A stretch of DNA of 64,000 bases from contig NZ_JAMXQV010000004.1 of NCBI RefSeq assembly GCF_024703995.1, positions 248,001 to 312,000 of the forward strand, written 5' to 3'. The position numbers and the translations under genes are program-made. Of this stretch, positions 1 through 9,900 are shown in pieces. Source of the stretch: Amycolatopsis iheyensis (GTDB taxonomy: Bacteria; Actinomycetota; Actinomycetes; Mycobacteriales; Pseudonocardiaceae). Each line of letters begins with the position of its first letter. The first letter of the stretch is position 1. The notes beneath the pieces were generated by a model. It ran no database searches. It was given only the letters and a program-made list of their open reading frames with translations, and had not been told where the DNA came from.

Positions 1-1619
1 GCCTCCATGGAGGGCAGCACGTTCTGGACGCGGCCGAGGTAGACGTTGCCGACGATCGAGCCGGAGCCCGACTGCGTCACGAAGTGCTCGACCAGCACGC
101 CGTCCTCGAGCACGCCGATCTGCGTCGAGTCGCCCTTCTCGGCGACGACCATCGTGCGCTCGACCGACTCGCGGCGGGCGAGGAACTCGGCCTCGGACAG
201 GATCGGGGCGCGGCGGCGGCCGGCCTCGCGGCCGTCGCGGCGGCGCTGGCGCTTGGCCTCCAGGCGGGTCGAGCCGCGGACGCTGCGGACCTCGTCGCGC
301 GCCGGGCGCTCGGCCTGCTCGGCCTTGGCCTGGCGGACGTGGGTGACGGTGTTGGGCGGGTCGTCGGTGCCCTCGGCGTCGTCACCGTCGGAGCCCTTGC
401 GGCGACGACGGCGGCGACGGCGCTTGCTGCCGCCCTCGCCCTCGCCTTCGTCGCTGTCGGAGTCGGCGTCCGCTTCCGTGGTGGCTTCCTCGGCCTCTTC
501 GGCGTCCGCTTCGGGCTTTTCGTCCCCGTTGCGGGACTTCCGGCGCGGCTGCTCCTCGGCCTGGTCGTCGTTCTCGGCGGTGTCGTCGCTGCCGTCGGCG
601 CCCTTGCCACGGCCACGGCCCCGACGCCCGCGGCGGCGACGGCGGCGGCTGCCGGCGTCGTCACCGTCTTCGTCGGTCTCGGTGGCCGCGGTGGTGTCTT
701 CGGTCTCTTCTTCGGCCGCCTCGGGCTCGCGACGGGGCTCGGGCCGGGCCTCCGGCTCCGCGAACGGGTCGGCGGGCTTGCGGGCCGGCTTCGCGGCGGG
801 CTCCGGCGGCAGGAAGACCGGCGACGGCGCGGCGAACACCGGCAGGTGGGCGCGGGTCTTCTGCCGCGGGCGCGGCTTCTCGGCCTCGGCGACGGGGACC
901 TCCGGCACCGGCGGGGCCTGCTTCGCGGTGCGGCCGGTGGCCTGGCCCTGGTCGGCGGCGCCGGTCGCGGGCTGCTGGGCGAAGGGCTGGCCGGCCTTGC
1001 CGCGGCCGGCGGGCTGGTCCTGGCGGGCGGTGTCCGGGGTGGCACCGCTCTGGCCGGGGTTGCGCTGGTCAGCGCTGGCTTGGCCAGCACTGGCGCGGTC
1101 GGCGTTGTCCTGGGTGGCGTTGTCCTGAGCGGCGCTGTCCTGGCCGACGCTGCCCTGGCCGGGGTTGCGCTGGCCAGCGCTGCCTTGAGCAGCATTGGCG
1201 CGGTCGGCACTGCTCCGGCCTGCGATGTCCTGAGCGGCACTGTCCTGGCCGGCGCTGCCCTGAGCGGCGCGGCCTTGGCCGGCAGCGCTTTGGCCGGCAC
1301 TGCTCTGAGCGGCGCCACCCTGGCCGGCGGCGGGCTGTTCGACGGCCTGGGCCTCGTCCTGGGGTGCGGCCTCGGCCGCGTTGCCGGGCGCGAAGGCCTC
1401 GGCCACCTTGAGCGCCACTTCCCTGGTCACGCTCGACTGGGCGCTCCGCACGCTTTCGCCCAGCTCGGCGAGCTTGGCGAGGACGTCCCGGCTGTGCGAC
1501 TCGAGCAGCTTGGCCAGCGCGTGCACCCGGATCCGGGCCGGCAGGTCGGCCAGCGGGCCGCTCGGGGGTGTGGCGGGATTCCCGCCGGTGTGCTCGGCGG
1601 GTGTTTCCGCGTTCGACAT
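1..1619 (-). CDS. rne: Ribonuclease E/G, N-terminal part (runs off left edge)
   Basis: Endoribonuclease of the RNase E/G family, which cleaves mRNA and rRNA precursors in the cytoplasm. About 539 codons are visible; the gene continues beyond position 1. The ATG at 1619 follows GGAGGAG at 6-7 nt. Visible order: a helical start; at roughly residues 90-200 a degenerate Ala/Gly/Gln repeat (units such as SAGQDSAAQ); a Pro-rich stretch; an acidic region broken by runs of arginine ([23 protein letters not shown]); then the conserved part begins (RTMVVAEKGDSTQIG) and leads into the S1 domain (GNVYLGRVQNVLPSMEA). Long disordered N-terminal extensions with Arg clusters are usual in actinobacterial RNase E. 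The catalytic DNase-I-like part and zinc link lie outside the window. Confidence 0.9.
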   Translation of the reverse strand, partial: MSNAETPAEHTGGNPATPPSGPLADLPARIRVHALAKLLESHSRDVLAKLAELGESVRSAQSSVTREVALKVAEAFAPGNAAEAAPQDEAQAVEQPAAGQGGAAQSSAGQSAAGQGRAAQGSAGQDSAAQDIAGRSSADRANAAQGSAGQRNPGQGSVGQDSAAQDNATQDNADRASAGQASADQRNPGQSGATPDTARQDQPAGRGKAGQPFAQQPATGAADQGQATGRTAKQAPPVPEVPVAEAEKPRPRQKTRAHLPVFAAPSPVFLPPEPAAKPARKPADPFAEPEARPEPRREPEAAEEETEDTTAATETDEDGDDAGSRRRRRRGRRGRGRGKGADGSDDTAENDDQAEEQPRRKSRNGDEKPEADAEEAEEATTEADADSDSDEGEGEGGSKRRRRRRRRKGSDGDDAEGTDDPPNTVTHVRQAKAEQAERPARDEVRSVRGSTRLEAKRQRRRDGREAGRRRAPILSEAEFLARRESVERTMVVAEKGDSTQIGVLEDGVLVEHFVTQSGSGSIVGNVYLGRVQNVLPSME

Positions 1620-2153
1620 GTGTCTCCTCCGCCCCCGGGCGCGTCTGCCGGTTGCACCGGCAGGGACGCGGCCGCGCAGGGGCCCCTTTCTGTTCGTTCC
1701 GCCGTGGTGGTCACCAGCGGCGGGAATCCTTGCCCGACGACCGGGCGCCGCACCACCGCAACCCGGTGACGCGACCCGGTCAAAGGTCTGCTCGGCGTTG
1801 TGCGTCGGCACTCGCGGCCCCCGGGCCGCCCGCCACGTCGTCCAGCCGCCCGGCTCGCGGGCGGCGACGCGCGTCGTGCTCTTCGTGCACATCACCGGGC
1901 CACAACACCGCAGGCAGCACCTCTCACGTGCGCCCCGCGGCCCGGTGGCCTCCCCGAGTATCCCACACCGGGTGACCGCGCACGTGTACTCGGTACCTCC
2001 GCCCACGCCGCCGGGCGCGCCGCGGGCCCCACCGGCCGGGGGAACTTGGCCGTAGCGCTTGTCCACCGGGCACCGGGTGGCTACCGTGCGGCTCGGGGTG
2101 ACCGGGATCTCGTGCGCCGGCACCCGCGGTTCCTGCATCCGGTGGGAGGTCCG
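1620..2153. other. Divergent intergenic region between rne and the S8 peptidase gene
   Basis: About 530 bases without a convincing gene. It must hold the rne leader (minus strand) and the peptidase promoter (plus strand). A perfect hairpin, 8-bp stem with a TGC loop, lies at 1645-1663, about 16 nt beyond the rne ribosome binding site, so it would sit in the rne 5' leader. Long structured leaders of RNase E genes are often used for autoregulation; here that is only an inference. The open frames across this stretch have no recognisable domains. Confidence 0.4.
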
Positions 2154-3578
2154 GTGTCCCTGCTGGCGCGGCCCCTGCGGGCGGCCGTGTGCACCGTCCT
2201 GGTGCTTTCGGGATGCGTCACCGCCGGTCCGGCGGCGGCTGACGAGCCCGCGTGCGCGCACGGCCGGAACCTCCGTTACGTCGTCACCTTCGACCGCGGC
2301 ACCAGCGAGTCCTCGGCTCGCGCGCAGGTCACCGGCGCGTGCGGCGCCACCACCGTCTACTACCCGCAGATCGCCGTCGCGGTCGCGACCTCGGGTGACT
2401 CCGGCTTCGGCGGGCGGCTCGGGCTCGACCGGGCGTTCAGCGCCCAGGCCGAGCGGCTGGCCGCGCAGCGCGCCACCGACGTCAAGCCGCAGCCCGCGCG
2501 GGCGACGCTGCCCGCGACCGACCCGGCGCGCGTCCCGGCCGCCGATCTGAGCGGGCGGCAGTGGGACATGCGGATGATCAACGCGGGCCGCGTGCCGGGC
2601 CGGTCGGATGGCAGCCGCGACGTCGTCGTCGGCGTGCTCGACTCGGGGATCGACCCGGACCACCCGGACCTGACCGGCGCGCTCGACCGCGAAGACTCGG
2701 CGGGCTGCCTCACCGGCGCGCCCGACCGCTCACCGGCGTCGTGGGCGCCCACGACGTCGGTGCACGGCACGCACGTGGCGGGGATCATCGCGGCTGCCGA
2801 CGACGGCCGCGGTGTGACGGGTGTGGCGCCCGGGGTGCGTGTGGCGTCGGTGAAGGTGATCGACGACCGCGGGTACGCCGACCCGGAGGCCGCGGTCTGC
2901 GGGCTGATGTGGGCGGCTTCGCGGCACATGCGGCTGACGAACAGCAGCTTCTTCGTCAACCCGTGGACGTTGTCCTGCATCCGCGGCAACGACCGCGGCG
3001 TCGTGCACGAAGCGCTGGCGCGCGCGGTGGAGTACAGCACTTCGGCCGGGACCTTGAACGTCGCCGCGGCGACCAACGAGGCCGTCGACCTGACGCCGTC
3101 GGCGCGCTCGGGCTCCCCCGGCGCCGGCTCGGGGTGCGAGGCGCTGCCGGCCGGGCTGCGGGACGTCGTCGCGGTGTCGGCCGTCGGCTCGGACCGGGTG
3201 AAGGCCGGGTACAGCTCGTACGGGCTGGGCGTGATCGACGTCACGGCCCCGGGTGGCGAGACGGGTGAGTGCGTGCTCTCGACGGTGCCGGGCGGGTACG
3301 CGCCGCTGTGCGGGACGTCGATGGCCGCACCGCACGTGACCGGGGTGCTGGCGCTGCTGGCGTCGACGCACGAGGAGGCCGGGCCGCGGCAGCTGCGGCG
3401 GACGCTGGACAACCAGGCGATGCCGATGGCGTGCCCGGCCGACTACGACCTCACCGGCGACGGCACCCAGGACGCCTACTGCGCGGGGTACGAGGGGTTC
3501 AACGGCTTCTACGGGCACGGGATGGTGGACGCGCTGGCGGCCGTCGCGCCGCGGGGACGGCCCGATCCGGCGCGGTGA
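2154..3578 (+). CDS. Secreted or lipid-anchored S8 (subtilisin-like) serine peptidase
   Basis: 474-residue subtilase. The GTG at 2154 follows GGGAGG at 6 nt. A short hydrophobic leader ends in LVLSGC, which fits a lipobox, so it may be membrane-anchored; an ordinary signal cleavage after PAAA is the alternative. An inhibitor-like N-terminal region (about residues 40-130) precedes the catalytic domain. The triad is visible: Asp163 (VLDSGIDPDHPD), His204 (HGTHVAG), Ser389 (GTSMAAPHV). Four or more cysteines in the catalytic domain suggest disulfides and so action outside the cell. A monocistronic unit, convergent with the ABC exporter genes and separated from them by a 21-bp tandem repeat. Substrate unknown. 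Confidence 0.9.
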   Translation: MSLLARPLRAAVCTVLVLSGCVTAGPAAADEPACAHGRNLRYVVTFDRGTSESSARAQVTGACGATTVYYPQIAVAVATSGDSGFGGRLGLDRAFSAQAERLAAQRATDVKPQPARATLPATDPARVPAADLSGRQWDMRMINAGRVPGRSDGSRDVVVGVLDSGIDPDHPDLTGALDREDSAGCLTGAPDRSPASWAPTTSVHGTHVAGIIAAADDGRGVTGVAPGVRVASVKVIDDRGYADPEAAVCGLMWAASRHMRLTNSSFFVNPWTLSCIRGNDRGVVHEALARAVEYSTSAGTLNVAAATNEAVDLTPSARSGSPGAGSGCEALPAGLRDVVAVSAVGSDRVKAGYSSYGLGVIDVTAPGGETGECVLSTVPGGYAPLCGTSMAAPHVTGVLALLASTHEEAGPRQLRRTLDNQAMPMACPADYDLTGDGTQDAYCAGYEGFNGFYGHGMVDALAAVAPRGRPDPAR

Positions 3579-3631
3579 GCCGTCGCTCGCGTGTGTGGAG
3601 CCGGATCTCGCGTGATGAGCGCGTCATTCGC

Positions 3632-3715
3632 GTGATTGGCGGGGCATCTCGCGTGATTGGCGGGGCATCACGTGTGATTGGCGGGGCATCACGTGTGATT
3701 GGCGGGGCATCACGG
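3632..3715. repeat. Four tandem 21-bp repeats between convergent genes
   Basis: Units start at 3632, 3653, 3674 and 3695, each 21 bp, with core GTGATTGGCGGGGCATC. Copies two and three are identical; a related half unit (GCGTGATGAGCGCGTCATTC) precedes them. The array fills the gap between the S8 peptidase stop (3578) and the exporter stop (3717). It has no open reading role that I can see. Confidence 0.9.
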
Positions 3716-3716
3716 G

Positions 3717-4547
3717 TCAGGTCAGCAAAAGTTTGGCTATGCGGCGGGTCGAGGCCCAGAGGCCGAGGGCGCCCAGGGCCAGGAGGTAGGCCAGGTTGCC
3801 GAGCATCGACGGGGACAGCAGGCCGGTGGCGAGGCCGCGCATCAGCTCGATGCCGTGGTAGAGCGGGAGGCAGCGGACCACCCACTGCAGCGGCTCCGGG
3901 TAGACCGACAGCGGGAAGAACGTCGTCGCGAAGAGGAACATCGGGGTCAGGACCAGCTGGATGTAGTCGAACTGGGCCGTCGAGCGGACGAACGTCACCA
4001 TCGCCATGCCGATCGCCGAGAAGGCCAGCCCGATCAGCAGCGCCGCCGGGACCATCAGCAGCGCCCACCAGGACGCCAGCAGCCCCATCGCCGCCGCGAT
4101 CGCGAGGAACGCCACCGCGTAGACGCCGCCGCGGGTCATCGCCCAGCCGATCTCGCCCAGGGCCACGTCGAGCGGGCCGATCGGGGTCGCCAGCATCGCG
4201 TCGTACAGCTTTGCGTAGCGCAGCTTGAAGAAGAGGTTGTACGTCGACTCGTAGATGGCGCCGTTCATCGCCGACGTCGCCAGCAGCGCCGGGGCCACGA
4301 ACGCGACGTAGCTCATCGGGCGGCCGTCCGGGCCCGCGACCTCGGTGACCAGCTTGCCGAACCCGAGCTGGAACGCGAGCAGGTAGAGGAACGGCTCGGC
4401 CGCGCCGGACAGGAAGATCAGCCAGCTATTGCGGTACACCATCGCCGAACGCTCGACGAGCGTGCGGGCGCGGCCCGCGTACAGCCCCGGCGGCAGGATC
4501 CGCAGCAGCAGCCCGACCCGGGCCGGGGGTGCCTGGACGCTCACCAT
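3717..4547 (-). CDS. ABC-2 type permease
   Basis: 276-residue integral membrane subunit of an ABC-2 type exporter. Six hydrophobic spans are visible, among them LIFLSGAAEPFLYLLAF, GVYAVAFLAIAAAMGLL and the C-terminal LAYLLALGALGLWAS. The late motif FPLSVYPEPLQWVVRCLPLYHGI is the conserved ABC-2 region before the last span. The ATG at 4547 overlaps the stop of the preceding permease by one base (TGATG), so the two are translationally coupled and probably form a heterodimer. Organisation resembles NodIJ or DrrAB type drug and lipid exporters; the substrate cannot be told. Confidence 0.9.
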   Translation of the reverse strand: MVSVQAPPARVGLLLRILPPGLYAGRARTLVERSAMVYRNSWLIFLSGAAEPFLYLLAFQLGFGKLVTEVAGPDGRPMSYVAFVAPALLATSAMNGAIYESTYNLFFKLRYAKLYDAMLATPIGPLDVALGEIGWAMTRGGVYAVAFLAIAAAMGLLASWWALLMVPAALLIGLAFSAIGMAMVTFVRSTAQFDYIQLVLTPMFLFATTFFPLSVYPEPLQWVVRCLPLYHGIELMRGLATGLLSPSMLGNLAYLLALGALGLWASTRRIAKLLLT

Positions 4548-5353
4548 CAGACCACCAGCCTCCGGTAGAAGGCCCGGTGCGCGACCGCCCACCCGGCCGC
4601 GAACAACGCCGCGAGCACCGCGAAGTGGCCGAGCATCGCCCAGCCGCCGACCCCGCCGACGCTCACGCCGCGGGCCAGCTGCGTGCCGTGCCAGAGCGGG
4701 GAGAGCCAGGCCAGCCACCGGATCGCGGCCGGCAGCTGGGTGATCGGGAAGAACGTGCCGGAGAACAACGTCATCGGCATCACGACGAAGCGGAAGATCA
4801 GGCCGAACCGCTGGCCCTCGTCGAAGGTGTGCGCCGCGAGCGCGGCCATCGGGGCGGTGCAGGCGAGGCCGGTGACCGTGCCGGCGAGGATGACCAGCAG
4901 CACGCCGGGCCCGGTCCAGGCGCCGAAGAACACCGCGACGAACGCGTAGATCGCGCCCGCGAGGGTCAGCCGCAGCGCGGACCAGATCAGGTGGCCGCCG
5001 AACACCTGGCCCGGCGACACCGGGGTGGCCGTGACGGCCAGGTACTCCTTCTGCCACTTGAAGCCGGAGAGCACGGGGTAGCTCGACTCGCCGACCGCCT
5101 GCTGCGCGGCCCCGGCGGCGAGCATGGCGGGCGCGATGTACTGCAGGTAGGACAGCCCGCCGGTGACCGCGCCCGGCCGGACCTGCGAGCCGAAGCCGAG
5201 CCCCATGGCCGCGAGGAAGAGCACCGGCTGGAGGCCGGTGGAGTACAAAGTGGACACCCAATGGCGGCGGTACCAGGTCCAGCGGCCCTCGACCTGCAGC
5301 CAGGCACCGTGCCACTTGCCGACCACGCGGCCGGTGGAGGCGATGGTGGTCAT
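4547..5353 (-). CDS. ABC-2 type permease
   Basis: 268-residue ABC-2 permease, distant paralogue of the next gene. The start at 5353 (MTTIASTGRVVGKWHG) fits the family. Spans include TLYSTGLQPVLFLAAMGLGF, ALRLTLAGAIYAFVAVFF and a last span near residues 240-260. It carries the matching late motif FFPITQLPAAIRWLAWLSPLWHG. Overlaps the downstream permease by one base. The ATPase gene is upstream, but 570 bases of repetitive DNA lie between them, an unusual break in an operon of this kind. Confidence 0.9.
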   Translation of the reverse strand: MTTIASTGRVVGKWHGAWLQVEGRWTWYRRHWVSTLYSTGLQPVLFLAAMGLGFGSQVRPGAVTGGLSYLQYIAPAMLAAGAAQQAVGESSYPVLSGFKWQKEYLAVTATPVSPGQVFGGHLIWSALRLTLAGAIYAFVAVFFGAWTGPGVLLVILAGTVTGLACTAPMAALAAHTFDEGQRFGLIFRFVVMPMTLFSGTFFPITQLPAAIRWLAWLSPLWHGTQLARGVSVGGVGGWAMLGHFAVLAALFAAGWAVAHRAFYRRLVV

Positions 5354-5433
5354 GGCAGCCTCCGGTTGGGCTCGGCGGGGGCCGAAGGTGGTGCGGCGCG
5401 GCCGCTGGGATCGGCGGGCGCGGCGGAGCGCGG

Positions 5434-5830
5434 GATGGCAGGGCGGGCAGCCGGCGCGACGGGGCGCGGGACACGAGAACGGGTAGCCGCCACGACGGAC
5501 CGCGAGCCACTAAGGCGGGGAGTCGGCGCAGCGGGGCGCGGGGCGCCAGAGCAGGCAGCCGCCACGACGGACCGCGAGCCGCCAAGGCAGGCAGCCAGCG
5601 CGCCGGGGCGCGGGGCGCCAGGGCGGGCAGCCGCCACGACAGACCGCGGGCCGCCAAGGCGAGCAGCCGGCGCGCCGGAGCGCGGGACACGAGAACGGGC
5701 AGCCGCCACGACAGACCGCGGGCCGCCAAGGCGAGCAGCCGGCGCAGAGGGGCGCGGGGCGCCAGAGCAGGCAGCCGCCACAACGAACCGCGAGCCCCCA
5801 GGGCGAGCAGCCGCCGCGAGGCTCCAGCAG
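5434..5830. repeat. 72-bp minisatellite inside the ABC exporter locus
   Basis: A tandem array with a strict 72-bp period: the marker AGCCGCCAC, or a near copy, begins at 5485, 5557, 5629, 5701 and 5773, with degenerate half units at both ends. Each 72-bp unit is itself two related 36-bp halves. The period is a multiple of three, so the array is open in several frames; on the minus strand one frame would read as 12-residue Arg/Leu/Ala repeats (RRLLALAARGLS). That frame has no start signal and is not in frame with the 268-residue permease. I read it as a non-coding expansion in the spacer between the ATPase and the permeases. Confidence 0.85.
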
Positions 5831-5921
5831 CCCCCACGCGCGGCGGAACCGCCCTCCGCGCACCGCAGCAACAAACCCCGCGCATCAAGCCGGCCAGAGC
5901 CGCCGGCGAGTGACATGGCCA

Positions 5922-6866
5922 TCAGTCCACCAGTGTCCGGCCGGTCAACCGCAAGAACACGTCCTCCAGCGAACTGCGGCGCACCAAGCTCGACAGCGGC
6001 CGCACGCCTCGGGCGTGCGCGTGCTCCAACGCGTCCTCGCCGTTGTCGCTGTACAGAAGTACCCGGTCCGGCAGGACCTCGACCCGCTCCGCCAGCCCCT
6101 CCACCTGCTGGGCCGCCGACACCTGCTCGCCCGCCGGGAAGCGCAGCTCCACCACTTCGCGCGTCGAGTAGCGCTTGATCAGGTCCGCCGGTGAGCCCTC
6201 CGCCGCGATGCGGCCGTGGTCCATCACCACCAGCCTGTCGCACAGCTGCTCGGCTTCGTCCATGTAGTGCGTGGTGACGATCAGCGTCGTGCCCTGGGCC
6301 TTCAGCCGGAACAGGCGATCCCACAGCAGGTGCCTCGCCTGCGGGTCCAGGCCCGTCGTCGGCTCGTCGAGCAGCAGCAGCTCCGGGTCGTTGACCAGGG
6401 AACGGGCGATCGTCAGCCGGCGTTTCATGCCGCCCGACAGCGGGTCCACCTTGTCGTCGGCGCGGTCGGTCAGCTGCGCGAACTCCAGCAGCTCGTCGGC
6501 CTTGCGCCGGGCCGCCGCGCGGGACAGCCCGAAGTAGCGGCCGTAGATCAGCAGGTTCTCCCGGACCGTCAGCTCGACGTCCAGGTTGTCCTGCTGCGGC
6601 ACCACCCCCAGGCGCGCGCGGATCCGCGGGCCGGCGACCTCCGGATCCAGCCCCAGCACGCGCAGATCACCGTCGGTGCGCGGCGACACGCACGCGATCA
6701 TGCGCATCGTCGACGACTTGCCCGCGCCGTTCGGGCCGAGGAAGCCGAACGCCTCCCCGCGCCGCACCTCGACATCGATCCCGCGCACGGCCTCGAACTC
6801 GCCGAAGCGCTTCACCAGTGCCTTAGCCTGCACCAGCGCCGGTTCCCGGTCCTCCGCATCGTCCAC
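5922..6866 (-). CDS. ABC transporter ATP-binding protein (DrrA/NodI type)
   Basis: 314-residue ATPase of the exporter formed with the two permeases downstream. Motifs in order: Walker A GPNGAGKSS (about residue 45), Q-loop VVPQQDNLD, signature LSGGMKRR, Walker B LLLLDEPTTGLDP, H-loop TTHYMDEAE. The C-terminal 80 residues match the DrrA-like regulatory tail (SSLEDVFLRLTGRTL). The GTG at 6866 was chosen because the family begins shortly before VQAKALVKRFGEFEAV; a G-rich stretch lies just upstream. Confidence 0.93.
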   Translation of the reverse strand: MDDAEDREPALVQAKALVKRFGEFEAVRGIDVEVRRGEAFGFLGPNGAGKSSTMRMIACVSPRTDGDLRVLGLDPEVAGPRIRARLGVVPQQDNLDVELTVRENLLIYGRYFGLSRAAARRKADELLEFAQLTDRADDKVDPLSGGMKRRLTIARSLVNDPELLLLDEPTTGLDPQARHLLWDRLFRLKAQGTTLIVTTHYMDEAEQLCDRLVVMDHGRIAAEGSPADLIKRYSTREVVELRFPAGEQVSAAQQVEGLAERVEVLPDRVLLYSDNGEDALEHAHARGVRPLSSLVRRSSLEDVFLRLTGRTLVD

Positions 6867-6907
6867 CCCCCGACCATACGAGCGGGCACCGACAAAAACC
6901 GAACGGT

Positions 6908-9900
6908 TTAGCCGCGCACGGTCACGACCAGCGACTGCGTCACCCCGTTGACCGTCACCGCCAGCCGCGCGACACCCGGCCGCAGCGCCGTCAGGACACC
7001 GGAGGCGGGGTCGAACGCGACGACACCCCAGGAGGCCGTCCAGTCCGCGCTCACCGGGTACGACACCGGCACGTCGCGCGTCCCCTGCCGCAGGGAAGCG
7101 CGGACGACCGCTCGTTCACCGCGGACCATCGACGACGGGCCCGTGAGGGAAAGGGCGTCCACGTTGGGCCGCGTTTCGAAGCGCACCGGCTGGGCGCGGT
7201 CGGCCGGGTCGACGCGCAGCAGCGTCCAGCCGACGAACCCGCCGTCACCCGGCGCGGCCGCCGGCGCCTTGCCCGAGTTGCCGTTGACCAGGTACGGCAC
7301 GCCGTCCACCCGGGACAGCGAGAACACGCCCGCGTGCGAAGCCACCGAAGCGGCCGGCTTGCCCGACGCCTGCTCGAACCCGGTCAGCCACCGGGTCAGC
7401 AGGGTGGCTTCCTTCCGGTCGCCGAGCTGGGAGTTCCCGGTCGGGCTCGGGTCCTTCACCGGGTGGTGCATCGCGACGACGACGCCGCGGATCGACCGGT
7501 CGGTGGCGGCGGAGTCGAGTGCCGAGCGCAGCATCCGCACCTGGTCGAACCCGCCCGCGCGCAGCGATCCGCGCGAGGAGTCCATCAGCACCAGCCGGAT
7601 GCCGTGCACGTCGACGACCTGGTGCGTCACCCCGAAAGCCGCCTGGAAGTTGGCGAGCCCGTTGCCGCCTTCGGCTTCGTGGTTGCCCGGCACGTAGTAC
7701 CAGGGCACCTTGCCGTCCAGCTCCTCGGTGATCACCCGGCGGGCCAGCACGAAGTCGGGCGCGGTGCCGCGGTCGACGAAGTCGCCGTTGATCAGGACCA
7801 GGTCCGGTTTCGCCGCGACGGCTTCGCGCAGGGCGCGCCGGGCCTGGGCGACCAGCGGGCCGGCCGGGTCGTCCGCGGTGAACTGGGCGTCGCTGACGAC
7901 CGCGACGCGCAGGCCGCCCGCCAGCGTGCCGTCGGTGACCAGCGCGGGGTCGTGCGGCGCCGGGTCCGCCGGGACGGCCGTGGTCGGCGCCACCTCGTAC
8001 GTGAGGTCGTCGAACACCAGGTGACCTTCGTACTGCTGGTCCGGCACGTTCTCGACGGCGTAGAAGCGCGCCAGGCGCTGGCCGTCGGGCAGCCCGGCCG
8101 GCACCGCCGCGGTGACGTACCGCCAGCCCGTCCAGTCCACGCTCAGCGACAAGTCCACAATGGACGCGACGTTCGCGGCGTCCCGCAGCTCCGCCCGCAG
8201 CCACGCGCCCTTGCCGTCGCCGTCGACCCACAGCCCGATCTTCTGCGTGCCCGAAGGAACCGCGAGTGGCGACGCGGGCGTCACGTACGCGGCCCGCGTG
8301 GCCGTCGTGCCGGTGAGGCGGTAGTCCAGCGCGAGCCCCGCGCCGCCGTCCCGGCCGGGCGCCGCCGACAGCGCCGCCCCGACGACCGCCGGGAACACCG
8401 TCGCCGTCCAGCCCGCCGGGCCGTCCAGCGGCGCCGCCACCTGCGGCACCGTGCCGACCGAAGCGGCCAGGTGCGTGGTCAGGCCCGCGGCCGAGGCGGT
8501 GATCGCCGAAGCGCCGGACGCGGTCAGCGCGGTCACCGTGTAGCCGTCACCCGACGGTTCGATCCGCACGACCGAGTGGTCGTAGTCGAGCTTGACGTCG
8601 TCGGGCTCGAGCCAGGTGCCGTAGCCGTCGGCGTCGTAGCCGTAGACCTTGAACGTGCTCTTCGCGCCCGCGCCGGACAGTGCGACCTGCTCGGTGCTCG
8701 TGCCGAGCCGGACCGCCTTGCCCAGCACGGAAAGCGTCGTCTTGCCGGACGCGTGGCCGGCGCGGGCGACGACGTCGACGCTGCCCGCGCCGTGCCCGGT
8801 GACGACGCCGCGCGTCACGGTCGCCCGCCAGGGCGCGGAGGTGCTCCAGCGCGGGTCGGCGGCCACCGCGGCGCCGGTCTCGTCGTGGCCGTCGGCGACC
8901 AGGTGCCGGGTCAGGCCGGTCAGCACGCGGTTCGCGTCGTCGGTCGCCACAGCCGGCGCCGGCGCGAAGCCGGTGAGCTTGCCGCTGCCCGGCACGGTCG
9001 TGAAGCCGATGCCGTTGGGCACCAGGCGTTCCCCGCCGTCGGACGGCGCGTTGCGGACGCTCGGCGCGGCCTCGCCCTCGTTGCGCGCCAGGAGCGTCGA
9101 GGAGCCGCCGCCGTCGAGGTTGATGGCGTCGTCGGCGCCGAGGCTCTTCATGTGCCGGGCCAGCTCCAGCTCGGTCAGGCCGCGGCTGTCGGCCTGACGA
9201 CCGTCCACTGTGGCCAGCCACAGCCGCTTGCCGTCGGCGGAGAAGCCGACCGCGGTCCGCGGCGCCAGCGCCACGTCGTCGACCGGCTGGACGACGCCGT
9301 CGCGGAGCAGGACTTCGTTGCCGCCCACCGCGACCGCGATCTTCCCGGCGTCCGAACGCGGCGCGTAGCCGACGCCGACGGCGTCGCCCGGTTTGAGCGC
9401 CGCGAGCGCGTCCGCGCCGGCTTCCCGGGCCAGCAGCAAGGTGGTGCCGGCCGCGATCGGGCCGGCCGTGGGCTGCTCGCGCACGGCAGTGACCACGCCG
9501 TCGCGCAGCTCGACCTCGCGCACGCGCGACGCCCCCGCCACCGACGTCGCGCGCCCGGAGGCGCCCCACAACGGCGTGTAGACGCCGATCGCGTCCTTGC
9601 CGAGGACCGGGCTGTTGAAGTTGGTCGCTTCCACCGTGCCGCCGGGGAGCGTCACGGTGGCTTCGAGGAAGACCGAAGCCAGCCGCGCCTTGCCTTCGTC
9701 GGTGATCGACGCGGTGTAGTTGTGGCCGGCGGCGGGCGCGGTCTGCAGCTGCCCGGCGTCGATGCCGACGCCGATCGGCGCGCCGGTGGCGTTGATGTCG
9801 AAGAAGTCGCCGTTCACCCCGGCCACCGCGCCGGTGCGCGCGACCTGCTGCGAAAGCGGCGTGCGCGCGGAAACCGTGCCCGGGCTCAGGTACGTGGGCT

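Noticed and set aside
84..1769. A 561-codon plus-strand frame over the RNase E gene
   Set aside because: The minus strand has recognisable RNase E motifs and a good start; the plus frame only mirrors the repeats.
3632..3715. A possible CRISPR array
   Set aside because: Repeats follow directly with no spacers, and no cas genes are near.
5350..6324. Open frames through the 72-bp repeats that might encode a repeat protein
   Set aside because: They stay open because the period is a multiple of three; they have no start signal and overlap the ATPase gene.
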